NCBI GenBank assembly: GCA_945867185.1
Contig: CAMBHM010000047.1
Location: 1-9,422 of the forward strand
Reading direction: 5' to 3'
From: Legionella genomosp. 1
GTDB taxonomy: Bacteria; Pseudomonadota; Gammaproteobacteria; Legionellales; Legionellaceae
Length of the DNA: 9,422 nucleotides
How positions within the stretch are numbered: position 1 is the stretch's first letter; each line of letters starts with the position of its first letter. Of this stretch, positions 1-6,489 are shown one piece after another. The translations under genes and the position numbers were made by a program. The notes under the pieces are model-generated. The model made no database searches. It was given only the letters and a program-made list of their open reading frames with translations, and had not been told where the DNA came from.

Positions 1-79
1 AAGACGCGGTAAGATGATGTATTAGATCGAAGTTTGTCCAAACTCATTTCCTTACGAAGTAACCCCTATGCGAGCAATC

Positions 80-1507
80 CTAATACAGAGTGGTCTCTCT
101 GACACAACGCACATTCAAAGGGAAGTTTTTTAAAGTTGTCCATCCAACACTCGCTCCAGCATTTTCGAAATCTTCATACCAAGCCATGTTTCCTGGATTT
201 TTTGAATATTCGGTGGAACTCCAATAATCGGTAGCTGGCGCTATTCCTAAATTTGGAATAGGTGGGCTTGCTTCAAACAATTGATTTTGAATATTCGTGG
301 GATTGAGGCTACAAAAAGTCACGGGCGTAGGTCCTAATGGCCCTAATTCGCAGATAGCAGGCAAATACCAGTCATTGAAGCAAGCGACAGGAGGAGTGCA
401 AGGCTCATCAAGTCCACCGCTACCATCTTGGTTTACAGATAGTATCGAGCATAGACACGCCGATGAGGTAGGATTATTAGGTGAGCAAGGGGCTCCTCCC
501 TTTTGATCGATGATAATTGTGTTCGTCCATCCATCGTTGATCCCTGAAGTATTTGTTTCCCACGTCGGGGAGCCCACATCTGTGCCGTACAAGCCCCACT
601 GCCATTGCGTTGTCGCTGAATAAGAAATATCAGATAGTGCTGCAACCTTTCCAGAAATACTCGAAAAAGAGAGGGTGTTATCGTCTATTGAAAAGAGAAA
701 ACCACCTTGATAAATACAACCATACGTTAAGATGAGAACATTCGATCTGACCTCATAGGTGTCGGATTCACCCTGAGCAGTCACCGTAACGGTCGATGGC
801 GTAGGGAGGATCCCAGTGGCGCAGTTTGAGGATGCATTTTGGCCGGGTTTAATCTGAATAATACAACTTTGTTGCGGGATCAATTGATAAACTGAACAAC
901 TGTCTGTAGTGATCATTGTGCCTGCCGGAAATCCTTCAGCCGTCACATTGGTGATGCTGAGGGTATCTGTTGTATTGTTTGATAAGAGAAGTTCTCTTTC
1001 CTGTCCATTGATAGACAGAGAAAGGGTGTTGGGGCTCATGGAGAGTGATCCGTCGTTAAACTGTCTCACAATGATAGGTTGAGGGCTAGCTTGTGCTGAA
1101 TAGGCTGGCGTCGGTAAAGTCGTAATGCTTGGTTCTAATGTATAGTTACCGGCTTGAGTGCTTGATAAATTAAAGGCCAAGCAACAACTTTCTCCTGCTG
1201 CCAGAGCGAATGTTTTACCACATAAAGGTATTCCAGAACAGGGGGAGTGTCCGGATGTTTTTTGTGCTGTCATTAAGCCAGTACTGTTACCTGCACTCAG
1301 TAGTTTAAAACTTAAGGATGTGTTGGATGGTTTTACTTTTGGGTTGACTGACACGACATAACTCGCGCTTCCGATGGTTCTTTTAATGAAATTCGTTTCA
1401 CCAGTGTTAAAATGAACCGTAATCGGGTTTTGAGCTGCCATTGTTTTGAGGGCGCAGCAAACCATCATCAATAATGTTATTATCGACCAAAGAGAAAATC
1501 GTTTCAT
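80..1507 (-). CDS. Secreted protein with Ig-like modules and a DUF1566/Lcl_C-type C-terminal domain
   Basis: A 475-residue exported protein. Residues 1-25 form a signal peptide (basic MKR, hydrophobic core, likely cleavage near TMAA|Q). Residues about 28-130 form a beta-rich module with an ASYVVSVN strand and a GESCCL Cys motif. Residues about 150-250 form a second Ig-like module with Cys204 and Cys215. From about 265 the pattern is that of the DUF1566 (Lcl C-terminal) family: a WGLYGTD stretch, DGWTNT near 325, NDWYLPAICEL at 378-388, DYWSSTEY at 427-434 and a closing VRCVR at 466-470. In Legionella Lcl this domain mediates surface adhesion and glycan binding; that role here is inferred. No collagen-like repeats are present. 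TTAAGGAG lies 8 bases before the ATG. The gene starts 32 bases after the barrel gene's stop, so the two are probably one operon. The protein is probably at the cell surface or released. Confidence 0.85.
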   Translation of the reverse strand: MKRFSLWSIITLLMMVCCALKTMAAQNPITVHFNTGETNFIKRTIGSASYVVSVNPKVKPSNTSLSFKLLSAGNSTGLMTAQKTSGHSPCSGIPLCGKTFALAAGESCCLAFNLSSTQAGNYTLEPSITTLPTPAYSAQASPQPIIVRQFNDGSLSMSPNTLSLSINGQERELLLSNNTTDTLSITNVTAEGFPAGTMITTDSCSVYQLIPQQSCIIQIKPGQNASSNCATGILPTPSTVTVTAQGESDTYEVRSNVLILTYGCIYQGGFLFSIDDNTLSFSSISGKVAALSDISYSATTQWQWGLYGTDVGSPTWETNTSGINDGWTNTIIIDQKGGAPCSPNNPTSSACLCSILSVNQDGSGGLDEPCTPPVACFNDWYLPAICELGPLGPTPVTFCSLNPTNIQNQLFEASPPIPNLGIAPATDYWSSTEYSKNPGNMAWYEDFENAGASVGWTTLKNFPLNVRCVRETTLY

Positions 1508-1539
1508 GGCGGGTGCTCCTTAATACTATCCCTTGTACA

Positions 1540-2301
1540 CTAAGAATAAAATAAATAAGTCAATTGAAAGCGCAGTTGATTGGTATAGAGATGTGACAAG
1601 ATCAGTGTTGACTGATTGGTCGCAGCAGCTGTTGGGCCCAATGAGACAGATCCCAAATCAGCAAGTTGATAACCAATTCCCAATCGAAGGTGTTCGTATA
1701 GATCGTAATCAACCCCTAATCCAATGCTCCAGCTCAGAGTGGTTTGAGTATGATTGGTGAATGATAAAGTAGGAATGGCCCCTGAAATCAGTGCTTTTTC
1801 TTGATATTGAGAGGCATGATTGAGTGCGGCACCTACTCCCCAGGAAAAATAGGGATGAAGTGGCGGGTGATTGGGAAATATTTTTAGAAATTTTCCCTCG
1901 AGCATGAGCCGAGCATGCTTTACCTTATAAGAATAGCTGAGCGTTTCAAACTCAGGGGATCCAAACTCCCACACGTTGCCATGAGGTGAGAATTGGGTAT
2001 CACCATAACCAGATATACTCAATTGGATCCATGCTTGAGAACCTAATGTGCGTTCCAATCCCAAGCTGGCTCCAGCATCTAAAACCGATACGGAAGGATA
2101 GGTGTTGGTATAGTAGTTTTGAAAAGGAGGTAGCAGACTCAAGAATTGACCTTGTCCATGTTGTATAAAATCAGGACCGAGCGTGATAACAAACAACGAT
2201 TTGTAGGAAGGCGCTAATACTTTCTGCTGCCCTCCCCCTAGGGTCAGTTGACTCCACAAGCTGCACAGACAGGTTAAGACTATAAATACTATTTTATTCA
2301 T
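1540..2301 (-). CDS. Small outer-membrane beta-barrel protein (paralogue of the barrel at 6490)
   Basis: A 253-residue exported protein with a signal peptide over about residues 1-22. The rest alternates short amphipathic strands with polar turns, for example YFSWGVGAAL at 151-160, LSWSIGLGVDYDL near 189-201 and LRLGIGYQLADLG at 205-217. It ends with the strand LRFQLTYLF, an aromatic C-terminal strand as used for outer-membrane barrel assembly. Length and pattern fit an opacity/OmpW-like barrel of 8-10 strands. It is clearly paralogous to the product at 6490-7230: VWE at about 110, YSYKVKH versus YNYKIKH, LGIGYQLAD versus LGLGYECAD, and SHLYTNQL versus GHLYTHEL. It is first in a minus-strand pair with the secreted gene downstream. 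The Shine-Dalgarno (TTAAGAGA) is modest, about 5 bases before the ATG. The substrate or role is unknown; a barrel this small is not expected to be a protein export channel. Confidence 0.85.
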   Translation of the reverse strand: MNKIVFIVLTCLCSLWSQLTLGGGQQKVLAPSYKSLFVITLGPDFIQHGQGQFLSLLPPFQNYYTNTYPSVSVLDAGASLGLERTLGSQAWIQLSISGYGDTQFSPHGNVWEFGSPEFETLSYSYKVKHARLMLEGKFLKIFPNHPPLHPYFSWGVGAALNHASQYQEKALISGAIPTLSFTNHTQTTLSWSIGLGVDYDLYEHLRLGIGYQLADLGSVSLGPTAAATNQSTLILSHLYTNQLRFQLTYLFYS

Positions 2302-2337
2302 AAATCTCTTAAGTCGTTATCACTGTCGAGGGGAAGA

Positions 2338-2354
2338 GCCCGAAGTATACGGGC
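2338..2354 (-). promoter_or_regulatory. Hairpin at the expected 5' end of the barrel mRNA
   Basis: GCCCG and CGGGC form a perfect 5-bp GC-rich stem around a 7-base loop. The predicted start site from the extended -10 at 2360-2368 is around 2353, so the stem would sit at the very 5' end of the transcript. Hairpins in that position can protect outer-membrane protein mRNAs from decay; that role is inferred. There is no T tract, so it is not a terminator. Confidence 0.35.
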
Positions 2355-2359
2355 AAGCC

Positions 2360-2368
2360 TTTATATCA
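2360..2368 (-). promoter_or_regulatory. Extended -10 promoter for the barrel/secreted-protein operon
   Basis: On the minus strand the sequence reads TGATATAAA: a TGn extension followed by TATAAA, five of six matches to the sigma70 -10. No good -35 lies 16-18 bases upstream (GTGTCG at 2383-2388), consistent with an extended -10 promoter or one that needs an activator. The leader to the ATG at 2301 would be about 50 bases. Confidence 0.55.
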
Positions 2369-2377
2369 CAGTAAGGA

Positions 2378-2418
2378 TACACCGACACTATCGATTATCA
2401 ATGTATGATGTCAGTGTA
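2378..2418. promoter_or_regulatory. Imperfect dyad, candidate operator upstream of the barrel promoter
   Basis: TACACCGACA at 2378-2387 is matched by TGTCAGTGTA at 2409-2418. Nine of the ten positions in each arm pair, with one central mismatch. Arm centres are about 31 bases apart, roughly three DNA turns on one face. The left arm covers the -35 position of the minus-strand promoter. A dimeric regulator site is plausible, but the motif does not match a regulator consensus I recognise. Confidence 0.4.
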
Positions 2419-2583
2419 ACCAGGGCTGTTTCAGTTTATTTGTTTGCAATTGAGAATATTGGAGTCTGGACAACACCGCATGATTTACCAACTGAATAAC
2501 ACTTAACATGATGCCGTTCCTTGTGCCGTCCAATTTATTTTTCTAACCGCATTTACTTTATGTTCCGGTGCTAAATGCGAATC

Positions 2584-2612
2584 TTGTAAAAACAATAGCC
2601 CTATGCTATACC
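2584..2612 (+). promoter_or_regulatory. Possible guaD promoter
   Basis: TTGTAA at 2584-2589 and TATACC at 2607-2612 are 17 bases apart; each matches the sigma70 consensus at four of six positions. The predicted start near 2619 leaves a leader of about 20 bases ending in the strong ribosome-binding site. It is the best candidate seen in the region but weak. Confidence 0.3.
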
Positions 2613-2624
2613 TTGACCTATACC

Positions 2625-2632
2625 AAGGAGGT
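2625..2632 (+). promoter_or_regulatory. guaD ribosome-binding site (decides the start)
   Basis: AAGGAGGT is a near-perfect Shine-Dalgarno, 7 bases before the ATG at 2640. It argues against the in-frame GTG at 2568, which would add 24 residues. The overlapping ATG at 2635 meets a stop after one further codon. Confidence 0.85.
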
Positions 2633-2639
2633 GCATGAA

Positions 2640-3986
2640 ATGAATCCCTATAACACTGCCTATCGTGGTCGAATTTTTTATTTTAAAAGCACCTCAACCT
2701 TTAAAACCATTCCCTATAGTAAAGAAGTGGACAAGGGCTTCCACGACCACAGCTACTGTTATATAGAAGATGGCGTGTTAATTGTTGATGAGAATGGAAA
2801 AATCTCCGAGGTCGGGCAATATGCCGATCTGAAAAAACAGTTGGACAATATCCCTGTTGTGAATTATCAGGGAAAATTGATTACGCCAGGTTTTATTGAT
2901 ACCCACAATCACGCGACACAAAGTGCCATTGTAGCAGCGTATGGTCAAAAACTACTTGAATGGTTAAACGATTATGTGTTTCCTGCTGAAAGCCATTATA
3001 AAAGCGACGACCATGCAAGAACGGATTTGAATTTTTTCATTGATTTATTGCTAAAGAATGGCACAACAACCGCCGTGTCCTATGGTCCTCTATTCTATGA
3101 TGCCAGCAATATTTTTTTTGAAGAATTACAGAAACGAAACATGCGATTTATTACTGGCAATACCATGATGGATGATGACGCTCCTGATTATTTAAAACTG
3201 CCTACAAAAGAAAACTATGATATCGCAAAAAAACTGATTCATAAGTGGCACAATACACATCGCTTAAGTTTCTGTATTACCCCACGTTTTGGTTTATCTT
3301 CCTCAGAAGCCTTGCTAGACATGTGTTCCGCATTGGTAAAAGAACATCCTGATGCTTATATTCAAACGCACCTGGATGAGAATCTGAATGAAATAAAAGC
3401 CACGCATAAAAAATTTCCATGGAGTAAAAACTACCTGGATGTCTATGATCATTTTGGCTTGGTGACTGATCGCTCTATTCTGGGTCATTGCATCCATCTG
3501 ACTGACGCAGAACTCATACTATTCCGAGATAAAAAAGCGATCATGGCCTCCTGTCCAACAAGCAATAATTTCTTAGGAAGTGGTTTGTTTAATTTCAAAC
3601 GTGCTTCCAAGTACACGGATCGCATTACTTTTGCCACAGACTGGGCGGCTGGCAACAGCATTTCTATGTTACGGGTGATGGATGATGCTTATAAAGTAGC
3701 CATGTTATCTGAGTTCAAGTTACCGAGTATGTTACGCTGGTATTTATGTACGTTAGGATCAGCCAGAGCACTACAACTGGATGATAAAATAGGTAATTTT
3801 GAAAAAGGAAAAGAAGCCGATTTTACTGTGATTGATCCAAACGCAACGCCGATTTTAAAATACAGACATAATCAAGTCGATGATATTTTCGAGTTCCTGT
3901 TTATCATCATGTCATTGGCCGATGAACACAACATTGCAGCAACGTATCTCATGGGTAAACCCGCCTATATCAATCCTTCTTGCTAA
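2640..3986 (+). CDS. guaD: Guanine deaminase (amidohydrolase superfamily)
   Basis: Converts guanine to xanthine and ammonia in the cytoplasm, as part of purine salvage and breakdown. From the start at 2640 it has 448 residues, normal for the family. The zinc amidohydrolase motifs are present in order: PGFIDTHNH with metal ligands His89 and His91; the guanine-deaminase hallmark YGQKLLEWLNDYVFPAE at 101-117; ITPRF with Arg216 for base binding; QTHLDEN with His244 and catalytic Glu247; LGHCIHL with His283; CPTSNNFLGSGLF at 305-317; and ATDWAAG with Asp334. No essential residue is missing. The usual V-G/A-G after the metal Asp is W-A-A-G here. There is no signal peptide. It lies alone between the divergent barrel gene and an unknown gene 76 bases downstream that has its own promoter; no other purine genes are adjacent. 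Confidence 0.95.
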   Translation: MNPYNTAYRGRIFYFKSTSTFKTIPYSKEVDKGFHDHSYCYIEDGVLIVDENGKISEVGQYADLKKQLDNIPVVNYQGKLITPGFIDTHNHATQSAIVAAYGQKLLEWLNDYVFPAESHYKSDDHARTDLNFFIDLLLKNGTTTAVSYGPLFYDASNIFFEELQKRNMRFITGNTMMDDDAPDYLKLPTKENYDIAKKLIHKWHNTHRLSFCITPRFGLSSSEALLDMCSALVKEHPDAYIQTHLDENLNEIKATHKKFPWSKNYLDVYDHFGLVTDRSILGHCIHLTDAELILFRDKKAIMASCPTSNNFLGSGLFNFKRASKYTDRITFATDWAAGNSISMLRVMDDAYKVAMLSEFKLPSMLRWYLCTLGSARALQLDDKIGNFEKGKEADFTVIDPNATPILKYRHNQVDDIFEFLFIIMSLADEHNIAATYLMGKPAYINPSC

Positions 3987-4019
3987 ATCCCCAGTGAAAA
4001 CCACAGTGTTCTCAGATTG

Positions 4020-4028
4020 TGCTATAAT
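4020..4028 (+). promoter_or_regulatory. Extended -10 promoter for the gene at 4063
   Basis: TGCTATAAT is a perfect TGn extension plus the consensus TATAAT. The -35 region around 4000-4006 does not resemble TTGACA, which extended -10 promoters tolerate. The start site would be near 4035, giving a leader of about 28 bases with AGGAG at 4049-4053. The gene is therefore probably transcribed independently of guaD. Confidence 0.65.
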
Positions 4029-4062
4029 GACAAATAACAATCTTATATAGGAGTTCTATATC

Positions 4063-4851
4063 ATGTCTGTTCGCATCACTTCCATTGTTGGCGATTCTTA
4101 TCACTTTGAAACGGCCAAAAAAATGCTCCTTGATCAAATCTCAATGCCCAGTGCTCCAACGGAAATGACCATTCCCATTCAACTATTAAAAAATACAGAG
4201 TTTTTCCGTCAATTGGGACTTGGCTGTTTTCATAAAGCCACCGACGGTAACTATCTTTACCCTCACTTACACACCCTTCTTCCTGCGCTTTTCGAGACTT
4301 GCAGCCAGCAACAAACTGACGGCGACAAGGTTAGTGCAGAGGAAATGTCACGACTAACCCTATCTTCTGTCAAAACAGATGACGATGTTGACAAATTTGT
4401 CCTATTAACAAGAGCTCTTTTTCAGTCAACCCCTGATACCACAGTAAGCCCTGAGGTGTTGACCTGCCTGATCAAACATCCACAAGCTCTCCATTTGATA
4501 ACTGGATTTCTAGAAAAGCCTTTCTCTCCTCCCGTCCAAAAAAAACATGCAAAGACACTGATCAATATACTCGAAAACTTTCCAGGAAACCGGCTTGACG
4601 ATCGCGTGAGTGATAATACGATCAACTTGATTCGAGTTTTAGTGGCGGCTGGCCTTACTGTTTCCGACTTAACATCAGAAAGAGAGCTCCCTTTTTACAA
4701 AGCCATTCGGCACGAAATCGAGCATCCAATAGGTGAATCTCGCGAGATCGAAGCGCGTGACAGAGAAATCACCAGGCTACGAGAAGAACTAGCCGCTGCA
4801 GCAAGTACGTCAAGACCCCACCCCACCACCACCGATTCACGATTTTTTTGA
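4063..4851 (+). CDS. Unrecognised helical protein, candidate type IV (Dot/Icm) effector
   Basis: A 262-residue protein of a family I do not recognise. AGGAG lies 9 bases before the ATG. There is no signal peptide or membrane segment. The body (about 35-205) is mostly predicted helix with short leucine-rich stretches; VLTCLIKHPQALHLITGFL (132-150) and LIRVLVAAGLTVSDL (189-203) look like helical-repeat units, but no clean ankyrin or Sel1 pattern is seen. Residues about 217-247 are rich in Glu and Arg and could form a coiled coil. The last 15 residues are Ser/Thr/Pro-rich and end in Phe-Phe. A Glu-rich block about 20-45 residues from the end, followed by small polar residues, resembles the E-block secretion signal of Dot/Icm effectors; this is an inference. 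It could equally be a cytosolic housekeeping protein of unknown role. Confidence 0.75.
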   Translation: MSVRITSIVGDSYHFETAKKMLLDQISMPSAPTEMTIPIQLLKNTEFFRQLGLGCFHKATDGNYLYPHLHTLLPALFETCSQQQTDGDKVSAEEMSRLTLSSVKTDDDVDKFVLLTRALFQSTPDTTVSPEVLTCLIKHPQALHLITGFLEKPFSPPVQKKHAKTLINILENFPGNRLDDRVSDNTINLIRVLVAAGLTVSDLTSERELPFYKAIRHEIEHPIGESREIEARDREITRLREELAAAASTSRPHPTTTDSRFF

Positions 4852-4858
4852 GGTGAGA

Positions 4859-4879
4859 TGACAGAATCGTATCCTGTCA
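4859..4879. repeat. Short inverted repeat after the unknown gene
   Basis: TGACAG and CTGTCA form a perfect 6-bp stem around a 9-base loop, 8 bases after the stop codon. No T tract follows on the plus strand, so it is at best a weak terminator or an mRNA 3'-end hairpin. Confidence 0.3.
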
Positions 4880-4889
4880 CAATCGCGGG

Positions 4890-4917
4890 GTAAAAGTACG
4901 TTTTTTACGAAAGTAAA
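4890..4917. promoter_or_regulatory. Cluster of three alternating GTAAA half-sites
   Basis: GTAAA occurs at 4890-4894, its inverse TTTAC at 4904-4908, and GTAAA again at 4913-4917. Adjacent sites form inverted pairs: GTAAAA with TTTTAC over a 7-base loop, and TTTAC with GTAAA over 4 bases. The cluster ends about 41 bases upstream of the -35 of the next promoter, a typical activator position. GTAAA is the CpxR half-site, but CpxR boxes are tandem rather than inverted, so the regulator is uncertain. Confidence 0.3.
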
Positions 4918-4958
4918 GCGCAGGAGGCTGACAAGTCATGGAGTGATAATAACGCAAC

Positions 4959-4987
4959 TTGACAGTATTATTGCTGATTGCTATATT
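4959..4987 (+). promoter_or_regulatory. Strong sigma70 promoter for the gene at 5120
   Basis: A perfect TTGACA at 4959-4964 is followed after exactly 17 bases by TATATT at 4982-4987 (five of six). The start site would be near 4994, giving an unusually long leader of about 125 bases before the ATG. The leader contains the palindrome TAGGCCTA and a small ATCAT/ATGAT stem but no riboswitch I recognise. Confidence 0.7.
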
Positions 4988-5119
4988 TTAAAAACCACTA
5001 TTGATTGGAAACTGTTGATACTGCTCTATAAAAATAACCTCATAGGCCTACGATTTATCTACGAGCGCAATCATAACACAATGATATATCAGCAGATCCA
5101 TCTATAACCGGAGAAAACA

Positions 5120-6319
5120 ATGGCCAGAGATAGAGGCGCGGAAGGGGAACAAGTCTTGTATCGGGGACAGGTTGCAAAGGCTATGTTTGAACATAGAGAG
5201 GAATTAACGGCTCTCTGTAAAGCCCATTTCCCTAAAGAAGACCCTCAGGTGGCATTTGCAAACGCCTTTCAATTTTGGCTAAAACTAGCCGAGATCTCGG
5301 CTGACGCCATACATATGGACGGTATGATGGGTCCTGGCGGCGCTTTCAATAGCGGTCGTGTAGCAGATGCTGCTGCTATAGCAATACATAATGATCTGCG
5401 TTCTTATGATACAATCTCAGCGTGTCCAATAAGTCAAATCGGTCTCAGCGACGCAACCAGAGCGATCATTGCCACAAAAAACCCGATTCCAACACCGCTT
5501 CTCCCTGACGCATTCCAGGCAGCATTGTTAGACACTTTAATACAACCGATCGCAAGGCTCTATGGTAGAGTTATCACTCCTGACGCAATTAAGCGTGTCA
5601 ACGCACTACCCACCCTGATCAACAAACTTTATGACGAAGCTGATTCAGTCACTCGTTCCATTATAGAACGAGATCCTAGTGCTCGTCGTGGAACACAGCA
5701 GCATCTTCTGGCCTTTGCAGACAACCTAAGACTTCAACTTGAAGAAGCGAAGATCACTCCTGCAACATTACTTAATAGCGCCCAAGTACAGTCCCAAAAG
5801 GGTAGAGTACTCCAGGCCGCTGCCCTGTTGGTTAATCAAACTAACCCGTGTCAGCTTATCATTGAAGCGATGACGGTAGCAAGAAAGGCAAGAACCCTAG
5901 GGGATGCGTTTCGCAGCTCTAGGGACGATCTACGCGAGGACGTAGATCAATACTACCAAACACTGCTTCAGTCTAAATTAACTGAGCATCATGTGTCTGT
6001 TGATGACTTTTCTAAACATCTACAGAGAAATAAACATCTAATGCCTACCAATGACAGGATCATAAAGGATGCGGCAGCACTGTTAAGAGCCTCTCTAGAA
6101 TCTGCTAGTACAGTCCTCGTTGACGGAGGCGGGGGCGGGGGTGATGTACGGCGACGAGGAGAACCTCCACCAGCACCAGCGGCGGCAGCAGCACCAGTGG
6201 CGGCGGCTGTAGCTCATCAAGCTGCAGTTAAAGAGGGCGTTAGGAAGTTGGTTGTTGAGCCGCCGCCTGTCTCTTTTGAAAAGATTCTTCACCACTTCCC
6301 CCCAGGTGGGAAACGTTAA
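5120..6319 (+). CDS. Unrecognised protein with a Gly6 and Pro/Ala-rich C-terminal linker
   Basis: A 399-residue protein of no family I recognise. GGAG lies 6 bases before the ATG. There is no signal peptide or membrane span. Residues about 10-330 are predicted mainly helical, with charged amphipathic stretches (VDQYYQTLLQSKL at 275-287, IIKDAAALLRASL at 314-326). A six-glycine run at 336-341 and a Pro/Ala-rich stretch at 349-365 form a flexible linker, followed by a short tail (VSFEKILHHF at 384-393) that may be a binding motif or secretion signal. The DNA for the linker is far richer in G+C than its surroundings. The product is not evidently related to that of the gene at 4063. Its own strong promoter suggests it is a separate unit. 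A translocated effector is possible given the apparent host, but the tail lacks a clear Glu block. Confidence 0.75.
   Translation: MARDRGAEGEQVLYRGQVAKAMFEHREELTALCKAHFPKEDPQVAFANAFQFWLKLAEISADAIHMDGMMGPGGAFNSGRVADAAAIAIHNDLRSYDTISACPISQIGLSDATRAIIATKNPIPTPLLPDAFQAALLDTLIQPIARLYGRVITPDAIKRVNALPTLINKLYDEADSVTRSIIERDPSARRGTQQHLLAFADNLRLQLEEAKITPATLLNSAQVQSQKGRVLQAAALLVNQTNPCQLIIEAMTVARKARTLGDAFRSSRDDLREDVDQYYQTLLQSKLTEHHVSVDDFSKHLQRNKHLMPTNDRIIKDAAALLRASLESASTVLVDGGGGGGDVRRRGEPPPAPAAAAAPVAAAVAHQAAVKEGVRKLVVEPPPVSFEKILHHFPPGGKR
6125..6215 (+). repeat. GC-rich low-complexity segment (poly-Gly and Pro/Ala codons)
   Basis: GGAGGCGGGGGCGGGGG at 6125-6141 has at least four closely spaced G runs and could form a two-tetrad G-quadruplex. 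It is followed by GCA/GCG/CCA-rich repeats coding for Pro/Ala. GGAGG at 6125 and CCTCC at 6164 could also pair. Synonymous codons vary in the Gly run, so it is not a pure slippage tract. Confidence 0.5.
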
Positions 6320-6325
6320 GGTACA

Positions 6326-6359
6326 CTGCGAAGCACGCTCCGCACATTATGGTTCGCAG
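6326..6359. repeat. Inverted repeat in the spacer before the second barrel gene
   Basis: CTGCGAA at 6326-6332 and TTCGCAG at 6353-6359 form a perfect 7-bp pair around a 20-base loop, beginning 7 bases after the preceding stop. No T tract follows, so termination would not be classical. It also lies about 70 bases upstream of the next -35 and could be a regulator site. Confidence 0.35.
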
Positions 6360-6426
6360 ATTGAGCACTGGACAGCGCGGTGGGGTGATACAGATGCTGT
6401 GTTACATTCCGATAGTCCTGACTCTC

Positions 6427-6457
6427 TTGACAAAGAAGTCCTACTTGATTGTAAAAT
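6427..6457 (+). promoter_or_regulatory. Sigma70 promoter for the second barrel/secreted-protein operon
   Basis: A perfect TTGACA at 6427-6432 is followed either by TGTAAA (17-base spacer, four of six) or by TAAAAT (19-base spacer, five of six). The leader to the TTG start would be only about 25-30 bases and includes AAGGAT at 6478-6483. Confidence 0.5.
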
Positions 6458-6489
6458 AAAGCGCATTTTCCCCCTATAAGGATAACTGC

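Larger units (their letters stand above)
2302..2639. other. Divergent intergenic region, barrel gene / guaD
   Basis: This 338-base region separates the minus-strand barrel gene from guaD and must hold the control signals for both. It contains an extended -10 element for the barrel gene, a GC-rich 5-bp hairpin beside the expected transcript start, and an imperfect 11-bp-arm dyad across the upstream promoter region, all listed separately. A short direct repeat, TGCCGTTCC/TGCCGTCC at 2512-2531, is also visible. From about 2420 to 2580 nothing else is recognisable: no open frame with a ribosome-binding site, no tRNA-like fold and no terminator. Confidence 0.6.

Noticed and set aside
31..44. AGTTTG/CAAACT palindrome downstream of the minus-strand secreted gene, as a terminator
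   Set aside because: The loop would be only 2 bases at full pairing, the stem is AT-rich and no T tract follows on the minus strand.
1533..1760. 75-residue plus-strand frame antisense to the first barrel gene
   Set aside because: Antisense to a gene supported by paralogy; no translation signals.
2269..2271. Cys11 of the first barrel protein as a lipoprotein attachment site
   Set aside because: The preceding V-L-T does not fit a lipobox well and the remaining protein is a barrel, not a tethered lipoprotein.
2568..2639. Upstream GTG extension of guaD by 24 residues
   Set aside because: No Shine-Dalgarno precedes the GTG, whereas AAGGAGGT lies 7 bases before the ATG at 2640; the extra residues do not resemble the family and would overlap the likely promoter.
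3987..4062. Terminator after guaD
   Set aside because: Only 3-base pairings (GTG/CAC) are present and no T tract; the space is taken by the next gene's promoter.
6252..6479. 75-residue plus-strand frame overlapping the end of the gene at 5120
   Set aside because: No ribosome-binding site; it starts within the end of a better-supported gene and runs across the inverted repeat and promoter of the next operon.
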